This document shows, piece after piece, positions 22,800 through 33,725 of a stretch of 64,000 nucleotides of DNA (positions are counted from its first letter, which is position 1; each line of letters starts with the position of its first letter). The translations under genes and the position numbers were made by a program. The notes below the pieces were generated by a model. That model saw nothing but the letters and a program-made list of their open reading frames with translations. It was not told the origin of the DNA and did no database searches. The stretch comes from Hemicordylus capensis (taxonomy: Eukaryota > Chordata > Lepidosauria > Squamata > Cordylidae): NCBI RefSeq assembly GCF_027244095.1, contig NC_069659.1:358665250-358729249 (forward strand). Reading direction: 5' to 3'.

Positions 22800-24180
22800 G
22801 CCCTGGGTTCCGTTGTTGAACTGCTGCTGTTCTTGTGAAGGAGCTTCCGCTGCTCACGCCAAGCCCAGATCTGCCCGGCCTGTCACGAAATCCCACCAGA
22901 CACGGGACAAGTTCCAGCCCGGAGGGGAAGGCCATTCCCCCCCGCAAAGTGCTTTTTTGAGAACGCTTGTTGAGAAGTGGCGGCGGAGATTTGAAGTCGT
23001 GCGATGCGGGAGGAAGACGAGGCTGCGATCGAGGCCGCCTGCAATCCTGCCAGCCCTTTTGGCGGCGGCGGCGGCGGCGCATCCCGGAGCCTTTCCGCGC
23101 CCCGCTCCGCCTGCCAGTGCCAGGCCAGCCCCCCCCCGCCCCGGCCCGCAATTCCTGCCCCTCCGCGCTGTGTTGCCCGCGCCTCCTCCCATTTCCTGGG
23201 GCTCCCTCTGCTGCTCCCCGCGCCGCCCGCCTTCCAGGCGCTCGACGGCGCCTCGGGCATCCCATTGGCGGCTGCTCGCTGGCCCTCCTGCGCAAGGGGC
23301 ACCTTCGGCTTCGCCCGCCTCGCCCACGAAGTCTGGCTCTGCCTCTGGGCCTGCCAGCCCCTCCCACGGCGGGCCGCCACGGGGAGGGGGGGGGGGCGCA
23401 TCTCCGCCGGAGCAAAGAGGCTGCTGCTCGCAGAGGAAGGGCTCTCGCCGGAGTTCGCCCGCCGCAGCTCTGCCCGCTGCGCCATCTGGAAGCACTTTGC
23501 CCGCCGAACACAGTCCGGCTGCTGACAGCCAGCCGCTGGCCGGCCCGTGAGGGGAGGGAGGCGCCCCTCTTCAAAGGGTCGCCCTCCTTTGAGCAAGAGA
23601 TGCCCGCGCGTCCGCCTCGTCTGGTGGTCCCGCTTGTGGCGGGGGGCGCCTGGAAAGAGCACCCCCGCCCCGCGCGGGCGCGCGCTTCTCTGGCTCGCAG
23701 ACAGGAATGCAGCAAGGGCGCACAGACCGAGCCCCGCCAGCCCCTAAACGCGCCCCCGCCGCCAGCCGCCGGGCTGCTCTCCTGCGCTCTGGCGGCCCCC
23801 CACCCCACGCCCCAGTCCGAGGAAGCAGCTGGGCGGCAGCAGCCCCGACACGTCCCCCCCCCCGGTGTTTGCTCCTTTCCACCCGCGGCAGTTGATGGGT
23901 GGCTGGGTGGGCGCAGCAGCAGCACCTTGGCAGACCCAGCGAAGTCGAGAGGAAGGCTGCGAGTCGGGAGCTGCCTGGGGAGTCCGTGCCCCCTCCCCGC
24001 ACGCACGCGCGCGCCCCGAAACTCCTCCGCGCAGGAGAAGTTGACTTACCAGCTGCTGGCGGCGGGCAGATGCTGAGCGGCGGAGGCGGCGGCTGTGGGG
24101 CTGCTGCAGGCGGGGCGTCCCGCTCTCGGGGCTGCTTGTTCTTCTGGTGTTGGCTTCCTCCTCCTCCTCTTCCCTGTATT
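22800..24180. promoter_or_regulatory. CpG island
   Basis: Dense CpG and GC boxes (runs such as GGCGGCGGCGG and GCGCGGGCGCGCGC), far richer in CG dinucleotides than the flanks. Long open frames on both strands here are an effect of stop-codon depletion in GC-rich DNA and match no protein I recognise. The island covers the candidate LRRC15 first exon and the first part of its intron. Confidence 0.75.
24050..24155 (-). other. LRRC15: Probable LRRC15 non-coding first exon (5' UTR)
   Basis: On the minus strand a GC-rich segment ends at a consensus donor (CAGCTG then GTAAGT, junction 24050/24049). The next good acceptor in the same direction found ahead of a coding exon is the one at 19093, just before the LRRC15 start codon. 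The exon start is placed by distance from the TATA-like box and is approximate. Assignment to LRRC15 is inferred from strand and order; no transcript was seen. Confidence 0.55.
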
Positions 24181-24245
24181 TAAGCTCCCCAAACCAATGA
24201 ATCAGCAAAGGGGAAGCGTCACTGGTTACCGAAATCACTTCCCCG
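24155..24245 (-). promoter_or_regulatory. Candidate LRRC15 core promoter
   Basis: Reading the minus strand, a TATA-like CTTAAATAC lies at 24184-24176. About 20 bases further upstream is a reverse CCAAT motif (CATTGGTTT, 24191-24200) and an AP-1-like TGATTCA next to it. The spacing fits a start near 24150. It sits at the edge of the CpG-rich block and just upstream of the exon with the GTAAGT donor. Confidence 0.5.
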
Positions 24246-24249
24246 ACGG

Positions 24250-26090
24250 GAGGGCCCTGCCAAGTGTGTGTGTGTGTGCTGGGAGGGGGGCGCGGGGACT
24301 AGGGCAGCCCCCCCCGCCCCGCATCCCACTCCTGGCCGGGGTGGGGGGTGGCTGCCTGCTGCCCGCTGCCCGCTGCCCGCTGCCCATCCTTGGAGTCGCC
24401 TCCCAAAGTACCCCCCCCACTGAAGGGGAGATGATGGTGCTGCTGTTGGGTGGGTGAAGCCGCCTCTCAGAGGCCCACCTCAAGACGGGGGGGGGTAATA
24501 GTGAGGGGGAGGAAAAGCAGGATCCCCACAAGTGGTGGGGCGGCAAAGTGGCGGTTGCTGCCCCATCAGGGCAAGCGAGCCCGTCCCAGCTGCGGGCCTT
24601 GGCGGAGGGACCCAGAGGGCGGGGGGGGGCTCCATACAGCCTCCCCCCACAAGGCTCCCCTGGCCACATTCTTGCAGCTCAAGTGGGGCTCACCCTGCCC
24701 CACTCCCACCCTGCCCAAGGAGGAAGTCTGCCACCCCAAGGAGGTCCCCCTGCCCAATGCTGCCAGCTTTGCATTAGCAAAGGGGACAGAGGCACCCAGG
24801 CCTGCCAGGACTCAGGAGAGGGGGCAGAGGCACTCACGGCTGCTTCCTTGGTGTTTTCCACACGGGGCTTTTAAAGCCCTTTCGCTCCCATCCCCTCATA
24901 TCGGCCAGATCTACCCCAAAGTCCCTGCGAGTTATCGTGGAGCACTTCACACACCATTCAGATTTTGCACTGCGCCCCCGCCTCCCCATTTATATCCGGG
25001 GTTTTAAAAATCCACTTTTTGCATTGGTTTTGGGGGGCAACTTCGAGTGTGCAGTAAAGCCTGCTGTGTGAAGAACTCCCGGGAGCCGGGACAGAAGGCA
25101 AGGCAAGGCAAGGGTGGATCCCCACCCAAGCAGGCACGCCACAGCCCCCGGGCCCCCCGGGCCATCAGGCTCCTGCAGAGTGCCGCCACCAATGCCGCCT
25201 GGCCCCCGGGGTTGCAGCTGGGATCATGCCCGAGTGTGTCTGGTCGATCAGGCCCCCAGCAGGAGTCTATCGAAGGGTCAACTCTCTCTTCTGTGTTGAC
25301 TGAAGTGCAGGTTGGGTTTTGCAAGAAGTCCTGATGGCTTGACAAGCAAAGGTTAACATACCCAAAGAGGGCCGACAGTGCCGGGTGATGCGGCGGCGGC
25401 ATTAGTGCTCATTCATGTCAGTCAGTCAGCGCAACTCACTTTGCATGGATTTGTTGAATGTGTGGCGGATCTCAGAAGAGCTGCCAGAAGACTCAGCTCT
25501 GTTTTGGGAAGTGGCAGGATGCCAGGATCCCGCCGAAACCCCACTTTCCGCCTGAGCTGCTCCTGGCAGCCCGCCCTCTCGCCTTCCATGAGCCAAGATC
25601 GCCTCGCTCCGGCCCCGTTTCCCTGGGTCAAGTGGGGGTCTCTCCCCGTGTCAGAATCCCTGAGAACAAGCAGACGGCCTTGGAGAGCAGGAAGTTCTGG
25701 CTGCTCTTCTTGGCAGCTGGGAAGAGGAGAGAACAAGACTCGGAAAGGCGCCCTGGTCCGATTGCAAGGGACTCTGCTGCTGCTGCTGCTGCTGCCGCCG
25801 CCGCCCAGGGGTCGCATTCCTTCGGGGGGGGAGGGGGGAGCACAGAGCTCTCTCTTCCCTTTCCCAAACGCCCCCCCAGTGATTTCTTTGTCCCCAACTT
25901 GGGAAACAGAAATACAACCACGCCAGAGCTTCACAGAGGCTCTTCTGGCCGGCCTCATCCATCCCAACTCTGGGGCTGCTTTAATGACCAAGCAGTGGCC
26001 CACGTGGCGTGGACAGCAGAGGAGATGAGCAGAGGCTGGGCAGGCCAAAGGGGTCCTGGGAGAGGGAGGCTGAGCCGCAGCCCGGACCCT
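24250..26090. other. Upstream of LRRC15, no gene seen
   Basis: GC-rich unique sequence. No LRR coding frame, so no GP5 here. Confidence 0.5.
25774..25794 (+). repeat. (CTG)7 microsatellite
   Basis: Seven perfect CTG units followed by (CCG)n. Confidence 0.95.
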
Positions 26091-26095
26091 GCTCT

Positions 26096-26122
26096 GGGTT
26101 AGGCTTAGGCTTAGGGTTAGGG
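26096..26122 (+). repeat. Degenerate telomeric repeat, G-rich strand (TTAGGG)n
   Basis: GGGTTAGGCTTAGGCTTAGG followed by GTTAGGG: about four units, two of them TTAGGC. Directly followed by (CAG)9. Confidence 0.7.
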
Positions 26123-26123
26123 T

Positions 26124-26150
26124 CAGCAGCAGCAGCAGCAGCAGCAGCAG
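26124..26150 (+). repeat. (CAG)9 microsatellite
   Basis: Nine perfect CAG units next to the telomere-like repeat. Confidence 0.95.
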
Positions 26151-26256
26151 GAGGCGGCTCTTGCCCCAAAGGCTGGTCCAGATTCTGAGCCTGCTGGCAG
26201 TTTGCGGCATCCAGCCCCAGCACAAGGCCTTGGCACTCATGGCCCGCCAGCCACGC

Positions 26257-26259
<3 letters not shown>

Positions 26260-26289
<30 letters not shown>
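26260..26289 (+). repeat. (CAG)10 microsatellite
   Basis: Ten perfect units. On the minus strand they read as a poly-Leu stretch in a frame that looks like a signal peptide, but no gene is supported. Confidence 0.95.
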
Positions 26290-26291
<2 letters not shown>

Positions 26292-26389
26292 CCCCTGCCC
26301 CCAGAGCCAGGTCCCTCGGCTCCCCTTGCAAAGCCATGCACTGCCCAGGAAGGAAACAGCCCTCCCTGCAGACCTCGCGGGGCCACGTG

Positions 26390-26515
26390 ATTGTTTATTT
26401 AGGGACTGATGCACCCTGTCTGTTTTCAAAACAACTCAAGGCGGCTTACAAAAGTGGAAACAGTCCAAAAGATGCACCCAAACCAATAAAAACAACATTT
26501 CCACACAGTCTGTCT
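26390..26515 (-). mobile_element. LINE 3' UTR scrap
   Basis: GATTGTTTATTTAGGGACTG and CAAGGCGGCTTACAAAAGTG are the usual 3' end of an L2-type LINE in reverse. Confidence 0.5.
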
Positions 26516-26614
26516 GAAAGCAGGAGAGCGTAAAAGCCCCCTCATGGAAGAAAGAAGCCTGGAGGAGGAGGAGGAGGAGGAGAGCGTGGGAGGAAGGACA
26601 AAGAAGGCCAGGCA

Positions 26615-27002
26615 TGTTGGAGATGAACTTCCAGTGCATCGCAACCTTTTGCACCAACTGTCCTAATGACCACTAGGGGCATTGGCAGTAGAGACAGTGA
26701 GTCGGGGTCTCCCTATCTGTCCCTACTCTATGACCCCTGAACTGACTCTGCAGCACTTCCTCTGCTGAGTCACAATCCACTATGTAGTCCTTTAGATTAG
26801 ATATAGGTCTTTCCTGTCTAAGTGTATTTAACCGATAAATGTCCAGTGTTTAGTCACACAAGGATCTCCATGTGTTTTCTCTAAATAGCTGCAATATCCA
26901 AACCATCCTCTGCTACCTACTCTGTAGCTGGAGTGTGTGTGCTCATTCCTCAGTGCTCTGAGATTTTTACCTATTGTGGGTAAAAATCAACAACCTCTAA
27001 CA
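26615..27002 (+). mobile_element. Solo LTR (388 bp), family shared with 40890
   Basis: Begins TGTTGGAGATGAAC and ends CAACCTCTAACA, with perfect AGGCA duplications (26610-26614, 27003-27007). Same family as 40890-41333, reverse-oriented there. Fossil, no coding remnants. Confidence 0.87.
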
Positions 27003-27179
27003 AGGCAAACCTCAGGAGGAGACCCCAAAGCCATTTGGGGCTTTCAAGAGAATAACCACCAGCCCTGTGAACCGTGCCCGGAAACACCCTGGTTGCCAGT
27101 GCCACTGATGCAGGAGCCGAGCAATATGGTCCAAGCACTGAGCATGCTCTGGCAGTCAGCCTGCTTCCCCCCTCCCTTT

Positions 27180-27440
27180 CATAAGAACAGCCCTGCTGGA
27201 TCAGGCCCAAAGCCCATCTAGTCCAACCTCCTCTTCCCCACATTGGCCCAGAGCTGAGGAGATGCCCTCTCTCCTGCTATTGCTCCCTTGCAACTGGTAT
27301 TGAGAGGCATCGTGCCTCCAAGTCTGGAGGTGGCCCACAGCCACCCGACTAATAGCCATTAACAGACCTGCCCTCCGTGACTTTGCCTAAGCCCCTCTTA
27401 AAGCCAGACAAGCTGGTGGCCATCACCACATCCCTTTCCC
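27180..27440 (-). mobile_element. CR1 LINE 3' end
   Basis: ATAAGAACAGCCCTGCTGGA then CAAAGCCCATCTAGTCCAAC, through CTGGTGGCCATCACCACATC. Breaks off into unrelated sequence. Confidence 0.82.
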
Positions 27441-27875
27441 TCATAGCAGGAGGAAGCCAAGCCTGCAGGCAGCAGGGAAAGGGGCACCATCCAGTGCCTT
27501 GGAGGGAAAGCCCCGGTCTCGGATTGGATCAGCAGGAGCTTGACCTAGTGGGGAAACCCATCCACCCACACCCAGAGAAAGGAGGCTCCTCCACAGCTGA
27601 GCAGCATGCGTCCTAGAGGAGCACGAGGTCTGAGGAGCGTGCCTTTGCCAGAGAGCACCTTGGCCACAGGAAGAGGATGTCGGCCTGAACAGACCCTTTG
27701 GGATGCAATCAGAAACCTGTAGCTAAGTGTGCAGTTTAAGGACACCGAGCTCTTTTGCTCTGCCATCACCTGAGTAGACCTCATGTCCACACCTTTCTTC
27801 ACCTATGCAGGCGATTGTACCAAAGAATACGACAAATATGAATACGACAAATATTTATAGATGAATACGACAAAT

Positions 27876-28187
27876 AGGAGAGGAGAGCTGGTCTTGTGGT
27901 AGCAAGCATGACTTGTCCCCATAGCTAAGCAGGGTCTGCCCTGGTTGAATATGAATGGGAGACTGGATGTGTGAGCACTGCAAGATCTTCCCCTCAGAGG
28001 ATGGAGCCGCTCTTGGAAGAGCAGAAGCTTTCAAGTTCCCTCCCTGGCAGCATCTCCAAGAAAGGGCTGAGAGAGATTCCTGCCTGCAACCTTGGAGAAG
28101 CCGCTGTCAGTCTGTGAAGACAATATTGAGCTTAGATAGACCAAGGGTCTGACTCAGTATATGGCAGTTTTCTATGTTCCTATGTAC
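27876..28187 (+). mobile_element. 5S-rRNA-headed SINE
   Basis: The region AGCTAAGCAGGGTCTGCC then CTGGTTGAATATGAATGGGA resembles the 5S rRNA internal promoter. The body follows (GAGCACTGCAAGATCTTCCC, CCAAGGGTCTGACTCAGTAT). Apparently full length. Confidence 0.82.
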
Positions 28188-28189
28188 TT

Positions 28190-28310
28190 ATGTATATACC
28201 ACTTTTCAACCAAACTTCCCAAAGCATTTTACATACGTACATACACACAGACAGACAGACAGACATTGACTCCCTGGCCCCAAAGGGCTCACAGTCTAAA
28301 AAAGAAACAT
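28190..28310 (-). mobile_element. LINE 3' UTR scrap with (CAGA)n
   Basis: TATACCACTTTTCAACCAAA, a short ACAGACAGACAG run and CCCAAAGGGCTCACAGTCTA fit a LINE 3' UTR in reverse. Confidence 0.5.
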
Positions 28311-29497
28311 AAGAAAGTCGCCAGCCACAGCCACTGGAAGGATGGTGTGCTGGGGTTGGATATGGCCAGTTGCTCTCCCCGTGCTAAATAAAGAGAATCG
28401 CCACTTTTAAAAGGTGCCTCTTTGCTCAGTTCACAGGGGGAAACTGGAGAGTTTTCCTGCCTTTGAGGGGATGAACTTGGGACAACCCCTTTTAAAAGTG
28501 CTGCCTCCTCCAGTTAGTTGTCTGGGCATTCTGCTCCCCTGAAAGAGGTTTCCCGAGAGCTAGCAGGGGGCCTGCTGCCGTTGTGAGGCCCTGGCGGTGC
28601 AAGTTCCCACCTCACTGCCCCAGAGGGCCCTGCCCAGCTGAGCATCTGCATGCCTGTGTTTGGACTGCCTGAAAGCCCCAGACTCCTTCAGCGGAAAGCC
28701 CCCAAAGAAGACCCTCCCTGAGGCTGAGTTCTACCCAAGCAGGCTTGCCACACGAGCAAAGTGCTTGCGCCTGCCTGCCTGGGAATCTCAGGGCTCCTCC
28801 CCTTGATGGCTGTGGGCTCGTGCCAAGAGTCCTGGGTGCTGCTGCTGCTGCTGCTGCTGCTGCGGGGCCTTCCCCTGCCCGCCACTGGGAAGAAGCACTC
28901 CCTTCGCATCACCAGGGAAAGTCACAGGACTTCCTCACGCCTCCCCTTGCCCTCGTCACCCTCTTCTCTGCACTTCCCTTCCCCTGGTGTTGCTTGCGTA
29001 GTCTCAGGAAACGGACTGTATTCTTGGTGCTAGCAGGGTTGCCAGAGACTTCTGCCTAGACCAAGAAAGCTCATATCTGTGTCTCCAAAGCTCAGTCTCT
29101 GAGTCCGTGGCTCCTCTGTGGCACCCTCACACTGACCTGTGTCCGTGTCCAGTGCAGACCTGCAGACCTCTCTGGTGGCGAGAGCCATCCCCGCCCGCTG
29201 GAAGGAACGCCTAGCTGAATGGCTGCATTCCGTGGATCCAGGCACAGAGGTGCCGGCGAGCTGCTTGGTCTGAGGGCGGGGACACTGGTTCCAGGCGTAG
29301 CAAGCCATCATACATTCTGCTTCAGGGTGAACCAGAAAGGGGGCGTGGGTGGGGAGGGGGTCCCAGGGGTGTCTGGGTGGGTGTTGTGCTTACCTTCCGC
29401 CTTCCTTTTAGAAACTAGCGTGCCTGAGAGAGGGACGCCCAGCTGGGTGAAAAGGGCTCCCACAGGTCGCTCTGGTCAAGGGCTTGGCCAAAAAAGG
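28311..29497. other. Intergenic, no gene seen
   Basis: Unique sequence with (CTG)8. Nothing recognised. Confidence 0.5.
28839..28862 (+). repeat. (CTG)8 microsatellite
   Basis: Eight perfect CTG units. Confidence 0.95.
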
Positions 29498-30605
29498 ACA
29501 TGGTAGAACTGGAGAAGGTGGAGAAGAGGGCAACCCAGATGACCAGGGGCCTGGAGCACCTTCCTTATGAGGCAGGGCTGCAGCATCTGGAAAAGAAGCG
29601 ACTAAGGGGAGACATGATAGAGGTCCATAAAATCATGCATGGAGTGAAGAAAGTGGGGAGAGAGAGAAATTCTTCTCCCTCTCCCATAACACTAGAACCA
29701 GGGGTCTGTTGGAAATTCTCTGTGGTGAGAGAATTCCTTTCTCAATATAGCAGAGTGCACAGAGGCACAACACAGCAGTAGATTAGTTAGGCATGCGTAT
29801 GTGCTGAGAGTAAAGTAACTTGGAGCCAATTCATAGTTCCAAATCAATATAAAAGGCATTTTTTAAGGAACTCCATTCTAGATAGGAAAGTGGGGATTTA
29901 GGATCTCCAATCTATCTATCTAGCTGGATGCAGATGGATTCTGCATCCTCTCTGCACATTTGGTGCAGGGAGAGGAACTTGCCATGTTGCAAGGTAGAGG
30001 GACAGGTAGCGAGAGAGAGAGAAGGAGGAAGGAAGTTTGAATCCCCTGAGATTAGCAATCTACACATCAAAGGGATAGCATCAGAGCAGTGGAGAAGTGA
30101 TGACAAATGTCTTGACCCTCTAGCCCTCTGACTTACTAGTCTGTCCTCCACTGTCTGAGACAAGAGACAGCACAAAGTCCTTTAACTTTCCAACAGGGTC
30201 ATCCCATGGAATTGATTGCCAGGAAATTTGGGGCCAACAAATGGAGGTACTTTTTCACACAATGAATCATCAACTTGCAGAATTCTCTGCCACAAGATGT
30301 GGCGATAGGCAACAACCTGGATGCCTTCAAGAGGGGTTTGGATAACTTCATGGAGGAGAGGTCTATCAAGGGCTACTAGTTGGAGGGCTGTGGGCCACCC
30401 CCAGGCTCAGAGGAAAGATGCCTCTGAACACCAGTGGTAGGGGAGCCACAGCAGGAGACGAGAGGGCCTGCCCCTTTCAGCTCCTGCCTGTGAGCTTCCC
30501 AGGAGCACTTGGTGGGCCACTGTGTGAAACAGGAGGTTGGACTAGATGGGCCTCCTTGGCCCTGATCCAGCAGGGCTGTTCTTCTGTTCATGGGAAGGCG
30601 CAGGT
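29498..30605 (+). mobile_element. CR1 LINE 3' part split by a solo LTR
   Basis: LEKVEKRATQMTRGLEHLPY then LRGDMIEVHKIMHGVKKVGR at 29498-29706. It resumes at 30196 with the NSLPQDVA region (CAGAATTCTCTGCCACAAG) and ends at GATCCAGCAGGGCTGTTCTT. The LTR at 29707-30195 is younger than the LINE. Confidence 0.85.
29707..30195. mobile_element. Solo LTR (489 bp), fossil retroelement
   Basis: Begins TGTTGGAAATTC and ends AACTTTCCAACA, with perfect 5-bp duplications GGGTC on both sides (29702-29706, 30196-30200). A TATAAAA motif near 29850 suggests plus orientation. No internal region or coding remnant. Family not identified. Confidence 0.82.
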
Positions 30606-30792
30606 GAAAGCAGGGGGTCAAATGGAAGGCGCCACCAGGAGCTGCCCACCTCTGCCCACCACACACCGGCTTGTGTGGCTGCCAGGTGCATCAGGGCCAC
30701 GCCTCTTCTCTTGCACAAGGTGATTCCCAGGGAGTTCCAGAGGAGACCCTGCACATCGGAGCCATGCCCAGTGAACGTCATCACGGTGGCAT

Positions 30793-30845
30793 CCTAACCC
30801 TAACCCTAACCCTTAACCCTAACCCTAACCCTAACCCTAACCCTG
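30793..30845 (+). repeat. Interstitial telomeric repeat, C-rich strand (CCCTAA)n
   Basis: About eight CCCTAA units with one extra C/T step (CTAACCCTTAACCC) in an otherwise perfect run. The G-rich strand would point left. Confidence 0.95.
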
Positions 30846-31721
30846 GCCAAGAGTCAGCCAGAGCAGCTCTTCTTCGCACACAGCGGGGCGCAGCACTGGC
30901 TCACTTCAGAAGTCACGGCAGCACTGTCCCTGGTGAGGAAGGGCACTCTCTGTCCCATCCTAAGGGCTCGCTGGGGAGGGGGCTTCCCAGCCCGGGCCGC
31001 TCTCTCCTCCGCCCCACCCAAGGCCGGAGTTTCCATCATCGGCCACAGCAGCTGCAGCCAGCTCAGCTTGGACTCTGCCCAGGCTTCCTGCTGGCCTCCA
31101 GATGGATCACGTTTGGCTCAGCTCAGCAGCCTTTCCGGGATGAGGCTTTCAGTGGGAGACAGAGGCCATGGCCTGTGCCGTGGCAAGCAAGGCGGGTCTT
31201 GTAGCTTGGCCAGTTGGCTTCCTCTTCGTGTTGCCTTTGCATGAGGCGAGAGAAGCAAAGCAGGACCCTGAGAGCTTGTGGAGAGGAGCAAAGGCCAACG
31301 GAAGTGGGGTGGCTTTCTCTCTCGGCCCTCGCCCTCCCCCTGCAGAGCCCCAGCTGAAAGGGCACCTTCCTCTGGGGGGCTTCCTAGAAATGCCAAGAGG
31401 CCTGGCAGAAGGAACTCCAAAGGGACCCGTGAAATGGCCCTCTTAGCACAAGCTTGGGCAACCCCAGAGTAAACTCAGCATGAAGGAGCTTCTGAGCATC
31501 TGCGAAGGGGTGCACCTGCCTCCTCCCCCAGTTGCTCACCCCACCCCCACAAAGTGGCATCAACTTGCCAAGTAGAAGGGTGCCAGGGATGCTCTGTGGA
31601 ATGGTCAGCGAGGATTTCCACAGGATGCCCATGCACGCATCCTGATCATGCACCCAGCCCCAGGGCAAATGACCTCTTCCATCTTTCCATTCTGCTCTGC
31701 TCAGGACCTCTTCCACTAGTA

Positions 31722-32450
31722 CATAAGAACATCAGAACAGCCCTGCTGGATCAGGCCCAAGGAAGCCCATCTAGTCCAGCAACCTGTTTCACACAGTGGC
31801 CCACCAGCTGCCACTGGAAGCCTGCAGGCAGGAGTTGAGGGCATGCCCTCCCTCCTGCTGTGACTCCCCTGCTGCTGTGTCAGCTCTGCCACTGCTGAGC
31901 TCCAGGCAGGCCCTGGGATGCCCCCCGCTTCTGTCCCTGGGACCTCAAGGGCCAAGGCTGTGGGGGGGCCAGAGAGGCTGCTTGGCTCTTGCAGAGTGGG
32001 GCTGGTTTTGCAAAGCTCCTCTTCACCGCTGTTGTTAAGCCGAAGAGCCCTGGAGGGCTTTGGGAACAGCCGAAGCAGGCTGGGCAGCCCTCAAGCAAGG
32101 GATGAGCGTGGGCCCCTCTCCTGCTGTTGCTCCCCTGCCACTGGTGTTCAGAGTCCTCTTGCCCCTGAGCCTGGACCCGGTAGCCTGTCTCCATCCAGAC
32201 CAGTCGCCATTGTGAGACTTGTCTGCCATGCATTTGTCTTGTCAAGATGTTGAAAGCCATCCAAGCTTTCATGGCCATCACCACATCCCTTGGCAGAGAA
32301 TTCCATACATTAGTGATGTGCTGTGTGGGAAAGGACTTCCACTTGTCGGTCCTACATTTCCCGGCCTCGGTTCTCATGGGATGGCCCCTGGTTCTAGCGT
32401 GGTGTGAGAGAGGGAGAAGCATCCCGCTCGGCCCAGGCGTGCCACTCCAT
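31722..32450 (-). mobile_element. CR1 LINE 3' part with an unrelated middle
   Basis: 3' end at 31722-31875 (CAGCCCTGCTGGATCAGGCC) and ORF2 tail at 32118-32450 (CATGGCCATCACCACATCCC, TTGTCGGTCCTACATTTCCC). About 240 GC-rich bases between them (31880-32115) do not match CR1 and may be an insertion or local rearrangement. Confidence 0.78.
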
Positions 32451-32584
32451 CATGCCTCCCTCGAGAGGCCCAGCCGAGATGCTCTCTTCCTCAGCTACAA
32501 GGCTCCTCCCACTGTGCTCTCCTTGCTTCGCAGGGTGGAAGTTCTTCCAGATCCCTGACTGGCTGGTTCTTCCTTCCTTGCTGG

Positions 32585-32715
32585 CTGTATTATTATCTAC
32601 GTTGAGATACCACCCTTCATCGTGGGACTCCAGGGCAGGGAACAACAACACATTAATACAAAGACAAATGGATTAAAACAATCATATAAAACGTCATTGA
32701 AAATACAGCTGAAAC
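32585..32715 (-). mobile_element. LINE 3' UTR scrap
   Basis: TTGAGATACCACCCTTCATC then an A-rich AATACAAAGACAAATGG segment, like the L2 end at 44.5 kb. Confidence 0.45.
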
Positions 32716-33016
32716 CCAACAAAAATCAACAAAAAGAGCCCTTTGCTCTGTGTGTGGGGTGTGTGTGTGTGTGGCTTGTCTTGTGTGATGACAATCATCT
32801 TGATGGCTTTGCTGTTGCTCCTCACATACTCAGATCTTAAATGGAGGCTCTTTCCGCCGAAGTCTAAGCAAGCACTGCCTCCACCATCCCAACCTCCCCC
32901 TTCCCTCCACCCCTCCCTCCCGCTGTGGGCTTTGCAACCATCCGTGGGCTGGTTGTGGGCCTGACTGCTCCACCCCGCAGGGAGACAGACCACCCCAGCA
33001 GCCCTTGAGCTGGTTG

Positions 33017-33037
33017 CTGCTGCTGCTGCTGCTGCTG
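33017..33037 (+). repeat. (CTG)7 microsatellite
   Basis: Seven perfect CTG units. Confidence 0.95.
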
Positions 33038-33698
33038 GTGGTCCCAGAGGAGGACGAGGACGATGGATGCAGTCACGGCATCCAGACCGGGGGCTATGGG
33101 GCTCAGCCCCCGAGCTTGACTTGAGCTGACTCCCGAGAAGCGCCTTTTCTCCCACTCCCTGTCGACGTGGGACGCTCAGCTGCTCAAAGTGCTTGCAGCT
33201 CCAACAAGAACATCTGGAAACACTTCAGGATGGAATAAACCTTTCCAAGTGCAAGTCTGTTCTGTTTGATGTTGCAAAGCTGTTGTTTGACAAAGGAGAA
33301 AGCAAAGTGCTGCCCAGACTTTCAAAGAACATCTAACCAAGGGGGTGTGCTTTATGCAGTGCAAATTAGAGAGCAAGAGGAGGGGGGGAGAGAGAGCGCC
33401 TTCCTGACCCCCAATGTGCCCCCCTGAGGCTCTGCTTCATGGCAAGGGCCCCCTCCCTCCCGCCCGCTTGAGTTCCACCCCTGGGCATGAACAACGATAC
33501 TGGAGAGCTGGTGAGAACAGAGCCTGGGGCAAGGCAAAGGTTCCCATTGACTTGGTGGGGCTATTGGGTGTCCAGGTCATGAATCAGCAATAGAGTTCCT
33601 GCTTCTAGTGCAGGCCAGCCCCCCCGCCTGAATTCAGTGGCCAGCCAAGAGGTATCCCGCCCCCCCCGCCCCCCGCCCCACTCCTTGGCTGTCTGGGG

Positions 33699-33725
33699 CT
33701 GCTGCTGCTGCTGCTGCTGCTGCTG
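33699..33725 (+). repeat. (CTG)9 microsatellite
   Basis: Nine perfect CTG units. Confidence 0.95.

Larger units (their letters stand above)
19093..22800 (-). other. LRRC15: Presumed LRRC15 intron 1
   Basis: Lies between the acceptor at 19093 and the donor at 24049. Holds a SINE piece (20744) and (CTG)9. Otherwise GC-rich without recognisable exons. Confidence 0.45.

Noticed and set aside
22606-24006. 466-codon minus-strand open frame, and similar long frames on the plus strand
   Set aside because: Lies in a CpG island; overlapping long frames in several registers, Arg/Pro/Gly/Ala-rich, no known motif. Explained by stop depletion in GC-rich DNA.
25981-26337. Minus-strand frame with a Leu-rich leader, possibly a secreted protein
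   Set aside because: The leader is just (CAG)n read in reverse, and the rest includes poly-Ala from a second CAG run and telomere-like repeat. No homology recognised.
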